Source of the DNA: Dehalococcoidales bacterium | GTDB lineage: Bacteria > Chloroflexota > Dehalococcoidia > Dehalococcoidales > UBA5627 | NCBI GenBank assembly: GCA_041656115.1 | Contig: JBBAED010000001.1 | Coordinates: 186,001-250,000 of the forward strand | Reading direction: 5' to 3' | DNA: 64,000 nucleotides | Part shown: positions 16,313 to 24,560 of the stretch, piece by piece | How positions within the stretch are numbered: the stretch's first letter is position 1 | Layout: every line of letters begins with the position of its first letter | Notes under the pieces: generated by a model | The model's input: only the letters and a program-made list of their open reading frames with translations | Told to the model about the DNA's origin: nothing | Databases searched by the model: none | Program-made: the position numbers and the translations under genes

Positions 16313-19300
16313 TTAACGGTTACGATATTCCGCCATCGATAACACATCGTAATTATGTTCGCTGTTAGTGATTACTTCGGCAACCGCTTTGGCGGTATCA
16401 AGGGAAGTAAAGCAGGGGATACGTCTTTCGGCGGCGGCACGGCGAATATGGAACCCGTCTCGCAATGAAACCCTGCCTCCGGTGATGGTATTAATAACGC
16501 CGTCAACAACACCGTCGCGGATAATATCCAGTACGTTAGGGTGTCCTTCGTTCAGTTTTTTGGTAATCATCGATACGGATAAACCGGCGTTTTGTAAGAG
16601 TTCGGATGTCCCTTCCGTAGCGTATAATTTAAAACCGGCGTCGTGGAAACTCTTAATAATCGGCAGCGCTTCGGCCTTATCCCTGTCCGCAATACTAAAT
16701 AGCATACTGCCCTTTTCGGGAAGCATTGAACCTGCGGCCAAAAGCGCCTTTACCAGCGCCCCGTTAAAGGTGGTATCAATCCCCATTACCTCGCCGGTTG
16801 ATTTCATTTCGGGGCCCAGGTATGTATCGACACCGAACAGTTTCGACATTGAAAACACCGGCGCTTTAATGGCAACCAACTTTTTATTGGGGAATAATCC
16901 CGTTTGGTAGCCCTGTTCTTTGAGGGTTTCCCCAAGGATAACTCGTGTTGCGACATCCACTACCGGTATGCCGGTTACTTTGGATATAAAAGGTACGGTA
17001 CGGCTGGCACGCGGGTTAACTTCAAGCACGTATATCTTTGATTTGCCGTTATTTTCCCTTACAACGTCAAACTGGATATTCATTAATCCCTTTATTTTAA
17101 GAGCAAGCCCGATGCGTACCGAGTAATCAACAATAGTATCGGCCTCTGTTTTAGTTAATTTGATTGCGGGATAAATTGCCATTGAATCGCCGCTGTGAAC
17201 ACCGGCTCTTTCGATATGCTCCATAATCCCCGGAATAAAGACACTCTCTCCGTCGCAAACGGCATCTATTTCAACCTCTTTACCGAGCAGATATTTATCG
17301 ATTAGTATCGGATGCCCGGTATCAAGGTCGGCTGCCAGTTTTGCATAACGGGCAAGCTCATTAACATTGTGGACTATTTCCATCGCCCTGCCGCCCAGTA
17401 CGTAACTTGGCCTTACCAGTACCGGATAGCCGATAATCTCGGCGACATTAATCGCCTCTTCAACGGTTGTTACGGTTGCCCCCGGCGCTTGCGGAATCCC
17501 AAGCTCGTTTAACAACCGCTCAAAACGTTTGCGGTCTTCGGCGAGGTCAATTGTTTCCGAATCCGACCCGATAATCGAAAGCCCCGCCCGTGTCAGCGGT
17601 GTTGCCAGATTGATTGCTGTTTGCCCGCCAAACTGCAAAACCGAATGCGGTTCCGAGATTACGGAATCGTCATCCGAATAATAACTCTCATTTTCGATAA
17701 TATCTCTTACGCTTTCTTCGTCAAGCGCTTCAAAATACAACTTGTCGCTGGTATCGAAATCGGTAGACACCGTTTCGGGGTTTGAGTTAATCATAATGCT
17801 TTGGTAGCCTGCTTTTTGTAACGCCCATGCCGAATGCACGCTGCAATAATCGAATTCAATCCCTTGGCCGATGCGAATCGGTCCGCTGCCGATAACAATC
17901 GCCTTATTGCGGTTTTCGGTAATCGATTCGTTTTCTTTTTCGTAGGTGCTGTAAAAATAGGGGGTCGTGGCATTAAATTCCGCCGCACAGGTATCAACCA
18001 TTTTATAAACAGGGGCCAGTTCCCAATCGTGCCGCTGTTGCCGCACCTGTTCCGGCAACCTATCCGCCAAAGTTCCGATTTGAATATCGGAGAAGCCGAG
18101 CCTTTTGGCTTGTAATAAAAGCTCCGGCGTCAGAGGTTCCGATAAAAGGCGCTTTTCCATATTGACAATATTCTTAAATTTATTCAAAAACCATAAATCG
18201 TAGCCGGTTTGTGCGGCGATTTCTTCAACCGCTTTACCGCGCCGCAGCGCAGCCATTACCGCCCATAACCTGAGATCATTGGGATAAAGCGGGTATGATT
18301 TTATATCATCGCTAAGCTCCCACTTGGGGTCTTCCCAAAGCAGTGAACGTTTCCCGAATTCCAGCGAGCGAACGGCTTTTTGGATTGCAGCCTCAAAGCA
18401 CCTGTCAATCGCCATAACTTCACCGGTCGCTTTCATCTGAGTGCCGATAACCCTGTCTCCGGAATCAAATTTATCAAACGGCCAGCGCGGTATTTTGGCA
18501 ACGATATAATCAATTGTCGGTTCGGAGGAAGCCAAAGTCTTCCCTGTTATCATGTTCGAAATTTCATCAAGCTTTTTACCGATGGCAATCTTTGAGGCGA
18601 TGCGGGCAATCGGGTAGCCGGTGGCTTTACTGGCGAGTGCCGAACTGCGGCTTACGCGCGGGTTTACCTCGATTACATAATATTGATTACTTTGCGGGTC
18701 GAGCGAGAATTGCACATTACAACCGCCTTCAATCCCCAAAGCGCGGATAATTTTAAAGCTGGCGGTTCTTAATATTTGCACTTGTTTAGCATTTAGGGTT
18801 TGCGTGGGGGCGACAACGATACTGTCGCCGGTATGGACACCCATTGGGTCGATATTTTCCATGTTACAAACGGTTATGCAGTTATCGGCACCATCTCTCA
18901 TTACTTCGTATTCGATTTCTTTCCAACCGACCAAAGATTTTTCCAAAAGCACCTGATGAACCGGGCTGGCATTTAGCCCTGTTGTTACAACCTCGTTAAA
19001 ATCGCTCCAATTGTTAACAAAACCGCCCCCCGTACCGCCAAGGGTATAAGCAGGACGAATAATTATCGGCAGCCCTAAATTATTGGCAAACTCACGGGCT
19101 TCGCGAATGTTATTGACACTGGCGCTTGGCGGAACAGGTTCGCCGATTTCTTCCAGCATTTCCTTAAAAAGCTCCCGGTCTTCGCCTTTGCGGATAGATT
19201 CTATCGGGGTTCCCAAAGAGGTAACGTTGTATTTTTCTAAAACACCGGCATCCGCCAGAGCAACCGCCAAATTAAGCCCGGTTTGCCCGCCGAGGGTCGG

Positions 19301-19552
19301 CAGCAGCCCGTCCGGACGTTCTTTTTCGATAATTCGGGTAATAACTTCAACCGTAAGCGGTTCAATATAGACGATATCGGCGATATCTTCATCGGTCATA
19401 ATAGTTGCCGGGTTGGAGTTTACAAGTACGGAGATAATGCCTTCTTCACGCATCGCTTTGCATGCCTGTGCTCCGGCATAGTCAAACTCCGCCGCTTGCC
19501 CGATAACAATAGGCCCAGAGCCGATAATCAATACTTTTTTAGGTTTAGACAA
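16313..19552 (-). CDS. carB: Carbamoyl-phosphate synthase large subunit
   Basis: Makes carbamoyl phosphate from bicarbonate, two ATP and ammonia. About 1079 residues with the duplicated ATP-grasp synthetase halves: IIGSGPIVIGQAAEFDYAGAQACKAM at the start and VIGSGPIRIGQGIEFDYCSVHSAWAL near the middle, each followed by EKSLVGWKEIEYEVMRD- or DKYLLGKEVEIDAVCDG-type motifs. The C-terminal MGS-like allosteric domain ends at the stop. I place the start at a TTG (19552) with AGAGGAG eight bases upstream; an upstream TTG at 19603 overlapping carA lacks such a site. The synthetase domains look intact, in contrast to the glutaminase subunit CarA. Confidence 0.96.
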   Translation of the reverse strand: MSKPKKVLIIGSGPIVIGQAAEFDYAGAQACKAMREEGIISVLVNSNPATIMTDEDIADIVYIEPLTVEVITRIIEKERPDGLLPTLGGQTGLNLAVALADAGVLEKYNVTSLGTPIESIRKGEDRELFKEMLEEIGEPVPPSASVNNIREAREFANNLGLPIIIRPAYTLGGTGGGFVNNWSDFNEVVTTGLNASPVHQVLLEKSLVGWKEIEYEVMRDGADNCITVCNMENIDPMGVHTGDSIVVAPTQTLNAKQVQILRTASFKIIRALGIEGGCNVQFSLDPQSNQYYVIEVNPRVSRSSALASKATGYPIARIASKIAIGKKLDEISNMITGKTLASSEPTIDYIVAKIPRWPFDKFDSGDRVIGTQMKATGEVMAIDRCFEAAIQKAVRSLEFGKRSLLWEDPKWELSDDIKSYPLYPNDLRLWAVMAALRRGKAVEEIAAQTGYDLWFLNKFKNIVNMEKRLLSEPLTPELLLQAKRLGFSDIQIGTLADRLPEQVRQQRHDWELAPVYKMVDTCAAEFNATTPYFYSTYEKENESITENRNKAIVIGSGPIRIGQGIEFDYCSVHSAWALQKAGYQSIMINSNPETVSTDFDTSDKLYFEALDEESVRDIIENESYYSDDDSVISEPHSVLQFGGQTAINLATPLTRAGLSIIGSDSETIDLAEDRKRFERLLNELGIPQAPGATVTTVEEAINVAEIIGYPVLVRPSYVLGGRAMEIVHNVNELARYAKLAADLDTGHPILIDKYLLGKEVEIDAVCDGESVFIPGIMEHIERAGVHSGDSMAIYPAIKLTKTEADTIVDYSVRIGLALKIKGLMNIQFDVVRENNGKSKIYVLEVNPRASRTVPFISKVTGIPVVDVATRVILGETLKEQGYQTGLFPNKKLVAIKAPVFSMSKLFGVDTYLGPEMKSTGEVMGIDTTFNGALVKALLAAGSMLPEKGSMLFSIADRDKAEALPIIKSFHDAGFKLYATEGTSELLQNAGLSVSMITKKLNEGHPNVLDIIRDGVVDGVINTITGGRVSLRDGFHIRRAAAERRIPCFTSLDTAKAVAEVITNSEHNYDVLSMAEYRNR

Positions 19553-19589
19553 GGTTTTTACTCCTCTTTTAACAATCTTGTTTTGTAAT

Positions 19590-20678
19590 TTACCGCTTAT
19601 CAATTAACGCTAAAAACTTTTTAAACAGATAATTCATATCCAACGGGTCGGGAGATGCCTCCGCATAATACTGGACACCGAAAACCGGTAACTCGGTATG
19701 CCTTACGCCTTCAACCGATCCGTCGTTAAGGTTAATAAAACTGACCTCAAGCCCGTTGGTTACGGTGTCAGAATCCAGCGCAAATCCGTGGTTTTGGCAC
19801 GTAATATGCACCCTGCCGCTTTCAAGTTCTTTAACCGGCTGGTTATTGCCGTGATGCCCAAACCCCATTTTGTATGTTTGGGCGCCAAAAGCCCTGCCGA
19901 TTAAAAGGTTACCGAGGCAAATACCCATTAGAGGTTTATTTTGAGCCAATATTTTTATGTTTTCGACAATATCATCCAAAAGTTCGGGGTTTCCGGGGCC
20001 CGGCGAAAGCAGGATCCCATCCGGGTTTGTTCTTAGTATTTCATCTGCCGGTGTGTCGCAGGGAAATATTTTTAAGGAACAATCCATTTCGCTAAGTTTA
20101 TTTAATAAACTGAATTTAATGCCGCAATCAAGCACGGCAACGGAATATTTATTTGTGGCGCATTTTATTGACGGCCAATCGTAAACGGTAGGGGATGACA
20201 CTTGTTTTACAAAAACAGAGTCGGCATATTTGGGTTTTAACATTATTTCTCCCAAAGCCTGTTGCGGGGTTAGCTTTGTTGTAATAATACCGCGCATTGC
20301 CCCGTATGAACGAATTTGTCTTGTAATTGCCCTTGTATCAACGCCTCCGATTGCGGGCGTTCCGTTTTCAATAAGGTATTCGGCGAGGGTTAGTTTGCTT
20401 TGGTAATGGCTGGGTTCCGCACATTCCTCCCTAACAATCAACCCGCCGGCTTGAATGCGTTCGGATTCGAAATCGGCTTCGTTAATGCCGTAATTACCGA
20501 TCATCGGGTAAGTCGGCATTATGATTTGCCCGGCATAGGAAGGGTCGGTTAACATCTCCTGATAACCCGCCATGCCGGTGTTAAAAATCACTTCGCCGTA
20601 TGCTTCTTTGTCGGCCCCAAAGGAGTAGCCTTCAAAAATTGAACCGTTTTCAAGTATCAGAATCGCTTTTTTATTCAT
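19590..20678 (-). CDS. carA: Carbamoyl-phosphate synthase small subunit with altered glutaminase site
   Basis: 362 residues, standard length. The N-terminal CPSase-sm domain (FNTGMAGYQEMLTDPSYAGQII) and class I glutaminase fold are complete. The nucleophile motif reads GICLGNLLIG: Cys is kept, but the conserved His-Gln that follows in GICLGHQ is Asn-Leu. The catalytic HPE of the family (VQYHPEASPGP) reads VQYYAEASPDP, so the triad His (E. coli His353) is Tyr, with only Glu kept. FGHHGNNQPV and CQNHGFA are otherwise family-like. Established knowledge: CarA supplies ammonia from Gln to CarB, and CarB can use free ammonia. Inference: this subunit is structurally maintained but unlikely to hydrolyse Gln normally. 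It starts three bases after pyrC. Confidence 0.93.
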   Translation of the reverse strand: MNKKAILILENGSIFEGYSFGADKEAYGEVIFNTGMAGYQEMLTDPSYAGQIIMPTYPMIGNYGINEADFESERIQAGGLIVREECAEPSHYQSKLTLAEYLIENGTPAIGGVDTRAITRQIRSYGAMRGIITTKLTPQQALGEIMLKPKYADSVFVKQVSSPTVYDWPSIKCATNKYSVAVLDCGIKFSLLNKLSEMDCSLKIFPCDTPADEILRTNPDGILLSPGPGNPELLDDIVENIKILAQNKPLMGICLGNLLIGRAFGAQTYKMGFGHHGNNQPVKELESGRVHITCQNHGFALDSDTVTNGLEVSFINLNDGSVEGVRHTELPVFGVQYYAEASPDPLDMNYLFKKFLALIDKR

Positions 20679-20681
20679 ATT

Positions 20682-21995
20682 TTAGGCTCCCGGTTCCATC
20701 GAGTTATCTTTATAAACTATTTCACCGCCAAAAACGGTTGCTTTAACCTTACCCTTTAGCTTTTGCCCGTTTAAGGGGTTATTCTTCCCCTTGGAAGAGA
20801 ATTCATTTACATTAACCGTCCACTCTTTATTCGGATCAAATATCGTAATATCGGCTGTTTCGCCTTGCGTCAGCGTTCCCAATTTTCCGAAATTGTTTCC
20901 GATAATTTGGGCCGGCGCTTCGGTTAATTTGGATATCATTAGGTTAATATCAATATCACCGTTATGCACCAGTTTCATTAGGCTTCCCAAGGCGGTTTCA
21001 AATCCGCTGATACCGAACGGGGCGGTTGCAAATTCGCGTAGCTTTTCGTTATCGGTGTGCGGAGCATGGTCGGTGGCAATCATATCGATCGTGCCGTCCT
21101 TTAGCCCCAAAATTAAGGCTTCGACATCTTTTTGCGAGCGCAGCGGCGGGTTGACTTTGGCATTGGTGTCGAATCCGAGCACTGCCTCTTCGGTCATTGT
21201 AAGATGGTGCGGGGTCACCTCAGCGCTAATTTTAACCCCGTCCTTTTTAGCGCTGCGAACAAGGTCAACCGCACCTTCCGTGCTGATATGACAGATATGC
21301 ACTCCGGCACCGGTAAGTTTGGCTAAGGCAATATCCCTGGCAACAATATTTTCTTCGGCGGCATTCGGGATTCCTTTTAATCCGAGCCTTGTTGCCATAA
21401 TGCCTTCGTTAATCTGCCCCCCTTCGAAAAGGTCAATATCTTCACAGTGGTCGCAGATCGGAATATTAAATATCAGGCTGTATTCAAGCGCCTGTTTCAT
21501 AATGCGTGAATTTGCAATCGTTGAACCGTCATCGCTTACCGCGACTATTCCGGCCTCAACCATTTCTCCCATATCGGCCAGCTCCTTACCGTTGCGGCCC
21601 CTGGTGATACATCCTATCGGCAGGACTCGAATGCAAGAGTCGGCTGCGGCAGTCGCCTTTATAAAATCGACTGTGGCTTTGTTATCAATTGCCGGATTGG
21701 TATTGGGCATACAACAGATAGTTGTAAAACCGCCCTTAGCGGCCGCTTTACTGCCTGTTGAGATTGTTTCTTTTTCTTCAAAACCGGGTTGCCTTAAATG
21801 GCAATGAAAATCAATAAACCCGGGACAAACAATCATTCCTTTCGCGTCCAAAGAACCACAGTCTTCCGGAATATTTTGAACGGCGGGGGCGATTTCTTTT
21901 ATTTTACCGTCAACAATCAGTAAATCGCCGATAATATCCAATTTTTGCGAAGGGTCAATAATCCGCCCGCCTTTAATTAACATTGCTTTATTCAT
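20682..21995 (-). CDS. pyrC: Dihydroorotase (class I)
   Basis: Zinc amidohydrolase that cyclises N-carbamoyl-aspartate to dihydroorotate. 437 residues, class I length. Metal motifs are DFHCHLRQPGFEEKETI near residue 60, CMPNTNPAIDN, HHLTMTEE in the middle and IATDHAPHTDNEK near residue 305. All expected ligands appear present, so this is an active enzyme and not a PyrC' type. AGGAGG precedes the ATG, which overlaps the pyrB end by 8 bp. Confidence 0.96.
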   Translation of the reverse strand: MNKAMLIKGGRIIDPSQKLDIIGDLLIVDGKIKEIAPAVQNIPEDCGSLDAKGMIVCPGFIDFHCHLRQPGFEEKETISTGSKAAAKGGFTTICCMPNTNPAIDNKATVDFIKATAAADSCIRVLPIGCITRGRNGKELADMGEMVEAGIVAVSDDGSTIANSRIMKQALEYSLIFNIPICDHCEDIDLFEGGQINEGIMATRLGLKGIPNAAEENIVARDIALAKLTGAGVHICHISTEGAVDLVRSAKKDGVKISAEVTPHHLTMTEEAVLGFDTNAKVNPPLRSQKDVEALILGLKDGTIDMIATDHAPHTDNEKLREFATAPFGISGFETALGSLMKLVHNGDIDINLMISKLTEAPAQIIGNNFGKLGTLTQGETADITIFDPNKEWTVNVNEFSSKGKNNPLNGQKLKGKVKATVFGGEIVYKDNSMEPGA

Positions 21996-22995
21996 CGCGG
22001 TTACCTCCTGTCAGCAAGTAAAATAGAGCCATTCGCACAGCCACTCCGTTGGTAACCTGCTCGTTGATTACCGAACGACTGCCGTGAACAACGGATGATG
22101 CGATTTCGATATCTTCGTTTACGGGCCCCGGATGCATTACAATTACATCTTTGGCGGCATTTGCCAGTCGTTCTTCCGTAATCCGATACAGTGCGGCGTA
22201 TTCGCGGATACTGGGAATTAGTCCGTTTTGCTGCCTTTCCAACTGTAACCGCAAACCCATTACAACATCGGCGCCTCGGATTGCGTCGTCGATATTCGTT
22301 GTTACTTTAACTTTCGGGAAATGCGGTTGCGGATTTTCGATTCCTTTGGGTAACAGCGTTGACGGGGCACAGACAGTTACATCCGCCCCCATTTTTGTTA
22401 GCCCCCAAATATTGGAATGAGCAACGCGGCTGTGAATAATATCTCCGATAATTGCTACCTTTAATCCTTTAATGCTGTTTTTGTGCTGCAGCATTGTGTA
22501 CAAATCAAGCAAAGCCTGTGTCGGGTGGGCGTGCCAACCGTCACCGGCGTTGATAATACTGGCTTTGACGTGTTTGGATGCCAAATCAGGCGCTCCGGAA
22601 TGAGGATGGCGGATAACAATAATATCGGCTCCCAGCGCTTCAATCGTTTCTAAGGTATCAATTAAGCTCTCGCCTTTGGTTACGCTGCTTGAGGATACCG
22701 TTAGATTACTGATATCGGCGCTTAAATTCTTGGCGCCCAGTTCAAACGACGAGCGCGTGCGTGTACTTGCTTCGTAAAACAATGTAACCACTGTTTTACC
22801 GCGTAACGTCGGGACTTTTTTAATCGGCCTCGATAATATCTCATGCATCGCCTTTGTTGTTTGCATTACAAGTTCGATTTCCGCCGTTGTAAAATCATCA
22901 AGATCGAGGATATGTTTATGCTGCCATATTTTCTGCTCGGGCGGTGCGCTGTCGGTTTTTAGCTTCGGTTCCATTGTTGTTTGCGATACCTCCAT
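21988..22995 (-). CDS. pyrB: Aspartate carbamoyltransferase catalytic subunit
   Basis: Condenses carbamoyl phosphate with aspartate. 335 residues, with a short extra N-terminus before the usual start at IWQHKHILDLDDFT. Carbamoyl-phosphate motif STRTRSSFELGAKNL, then HPTQALLDLYTM and HPGPVNEDIEIASSVVHGSRS are all present. No pyrI follows; the next gene is pyrC, overlapping by 8 bp. The ATG at 22995 has a GGGAGGGAGGA purine run upstream, within the pyrR stop region. Confidence 0.96.
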   Translation of the reverse strand: MEVSQTTMEPKLKTDSAPPEQKIWQHKHILDLDDFTTAEIELVMQTTKAMHEILSRPIKKVPTLRGKTVVTLFYEASTRTRSSFELGAKNLSADISNLTVSSSSVTKGESLIDTLETIEALGADIIVIRHPHSGAPDLASKHVKASIINAGDGWHAHPTQALLDLYTMLQHKNSIKGLKVAIIGDIIHSRVAHSNIWGLTKMGADVTVCAPSTLLPKGIENPQPHFPKVKVTTNIDDAIRGADVVMGLRLQLERQQNGLIPSIREYAALYRITEERLANAAKDVIVMHPGPVNEDIEIASSVVHGSRSVINEQVTNGVAVRMALFYLLTGGNRDE

Positions 22996-22997
22996 GG

Positions 22998-23546
22998 CTA
23001 ATCCTCCCTCCCGGGTTCGGGAATAATGGCGACTTCATCGACATTGTCTGTTTCCGTAAGATAAACTTGAATCTCTTCGTTACGGGCGCTGGGGATATTT
23101 TTACCGACATAATCGGCACGTATCGGCAGTTCTCTGTGCCCGCGGTCAACCAGAACCGCCAGTTGTATTGACAGCGGTCTTCCGAAGTCGATAATGGCAT
23201 CCAGCGCCGCGCGAACACTGCGGCCGGTGTATAAAACATCATCAACTAAAACAATAATTTTACCGTCGATTCCGGTGGGGATATCGGTGCTTTGGACTAT
23301 CGGCGGAACATTCTGAGAAGAGATATCATCGCGGTAGAGGCTGAAATCAAGAACACCGACCGGAATACTTGCGTTTTCAAACAGTTCAATATTGGCAGCC
23401 AATCGCTTGGCAAGAGGAACACCGCGTGTGCGCATTCCGATTAAAACAATGTTTTTGGTGGATTTGTTACGTTCGATTATTTCGTGAGAGATACGGGCCA
23501 ATGTGCGTTTGATATCGGCCTCATTCATTATAATTTTTCTGGTCAT
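22998..23546 (-). CDS. pyrR: PyrR bifunctional regulator and uracil phosphoribosyltransferase
   Basis: RNA-binding attenuation protein of the pyr operon, also a uracil phosphoribosyltransferase. 182 residues with the PRPP loop VLVDDVLYTGRSVRAALDA and the PyrR-typical LIGMRTRGVPLAKRLA and DRGHRELPIRADYVGKNIP. I start it at the ATG at 23546, which gives the family-typical N-terminus MTRKIIMNEADIKRTLARI. The longer frame to 23603 runs back through the attenuator hairpin and is not credible. It is the first gene of the operon and binds the leader directly upstream, giving autoregulation. Confidence 0.96.
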   Translation of the reverse strand: MTRKIIMNEADIKRTLARISHEIIERNKSTKNIVLIGMRTRGVPLAKRLAANIELFENASIPVGVLDFSLYRDDISSQNVPPIVQSTDIPTGIDGKIIVLVDDVLYTGRSVRAALDAIIDFGRPLSIQLAVLVDRGHRELPIRADYVGKNIPSARNEEIQVYLTETDNVDEVAIIPEPGRED

Positions 23547-23640
23547 AAAAAAACCTCTTACCGTTATTTTGCCGGCAAGAGGTGAACTCGCGTATTTCCA
23601 CATTCCCCTTGCCAGCCTCTCTGGACTAGCATTAAAGGTG
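23547..23640 (-). promoter_or_regulatory. PyrR-binding attenuator in the pyr leader
   Basis: On the minus strand the leader contains GTCCAGAGAGGCTGGC (complement of 23611-23626), matching the classic PyrR-binding loop with AGAGAGGCU. It is followed by a terminator: CCTCTTGCC (complement of 23574-23582) pairs with GGTAAGAGG (complement of 23554-23562) and runs into TTTTTTT, which ends at the pyrR ATG. The terminator arm includes the AAGAGG ribosome site, so the same fold should block both transcription and pyrR translation. In the known system PyrR with UMP favours the terminator. Confidence 0.93.
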
Positions 23641-23657
23641 TTATTTAACTGGAGATA

Positions 23658-23687
23658 ATTATAACACTACCAATGTTGCCATTGCAA
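23658..23687 (-). promoter_or_regulatory. pyr operon promoter
   Basis: Minus-strand TTGCAA (complement of 23682-23687), 18-bp spacer, perfect TATAAT (complement of 23658-23663). It lies about 20 bp upstream of the attenuator. Confidence 0.75.
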
Positions 23688-23778
23688 TCAATTTTTTGCT
23701 TAAACAAAAATATTTAAAAACTTTTTTTGCCCTAAATTCGGGAACAAAACACAAGCATCTGATAAAACAAACAAGAAA

Positions 23779-24552
23779 TTAGAGCTGTTTGACCCAGTTT
23801 ACGGCATTTTGAAAGATTTTAAACCCGTCTCCCTCGTCAGCCAGGTTTTCTGTTGTCCATCTTGGGTGTTGTTTGGCGGAGATGAATCGTTCGGGGTTGG
23901 GGATAAGCCCCAAAATACGCCCGCTCTTATCACAAATTCCGGCGATTCCGTTTAAAGAGCCGGTGGGGTTATCGGGATATTGCATAGTTGATATGCCGCA
24001 CTCATCCGCATAATACAAGGGAACATCAATAGATGCCAACTCCCCGGTATCGGTCATAAATCTGCCCTCGCTGCAAGCAACCGGCAGATACATCTTTTCG
24101 ATTCCTTTCGTAAAAACACAACTGCTTTCGGGGTTAACTTTTAAGTTTACCCAGCGGCATTCGAATTTACCGGAAGCGTTGTATGTTAGGGTGGCTTTAG
24201 GCTGTTTACCGAACATGGCCGGATCAGGCAGCAGGCCGCTTTTAACAAGCGCCGCAAAGCCGTTTGAGATACCGAGGATTAACCCTCCGTCTTCAATAAA
24301 GGTTTTTATCTCATCGTTAAGCGCGGTACTTATTTCGCCGGCAATCACTTTACCCGAACCAAGGTCGTCGCCGTAGGTTAAACCGCCCGGCAGTACCAAA
24401 ATCCGGTAATCTTTTAATAATTTGGCTTTTTGTTTAAGTTCGTCGATATGTACAATCGAAACACTCGCCCCCGCTTTTTCAAAAGCAACAGCGGTTTCCG
24501 CTTCGCTTGCCGTGCCCGGTGCCCTTAATATCAGTGTTTTTATAATACTCAT
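23779..24552 (-). CDS. purQ: PurQ-family glutaminase subunit lacking its catalytic Cys and His
   Basis: 257 residues aligning along the whole PurQ family: LPGGLTYGDDLGSGKVIAGEI, NPTGSLNGIAGICDKSGRILGL and the C-terminal FQNAVNWV. The nucleophile motif GICNGFQ reads GISNGFAAL, where codon TCA encodes Ser instead of Cys and Gln is Ala. The HGEGRF motif reads CSEGRF, and the catalytic PHPER reads PNPER (codon AAC). Two triad residues are thus lost and only Glu remains. The reading frame is intact and otherwise conserved, so this is not a decaying gene. Inference: it serves as a structural subunit of an ammonia-dependent FGAM synthase. It lies 8 bp after purL, last in pdxS-purL-purQ. Confidence 0.9.
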   Translation of the reverse strand: MSIIKTLILRAPGTASEAETAVAFEKAGASVSIVHIDELKQKAKLLKDYRILVLPGGLTYGDDLGSGKVIAGEISTALNDEIKTFIEDGGLILGISNGFAALVKSGLLPDPAMFGKQPKATLTYNASGKFECRWVNLKVNPESSCVFTKGIEKMYLPVACSEGRFMTDTGELASIDVPLYYADECGISTMQYPDNPTGSLNGIAGICDKSGRILGLIPNPERFISAKQHPRWTTENLADEGDGFKIFQNAVNWVKQL

Positions 24553-24560
24553 TTAAACAT

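Noticed and set aside
23547..23603. Upstream extension of pyrR by 19 codons
   Set aside because: It would translate the attenuator terminator; the family start and ribosome site are at 23546.
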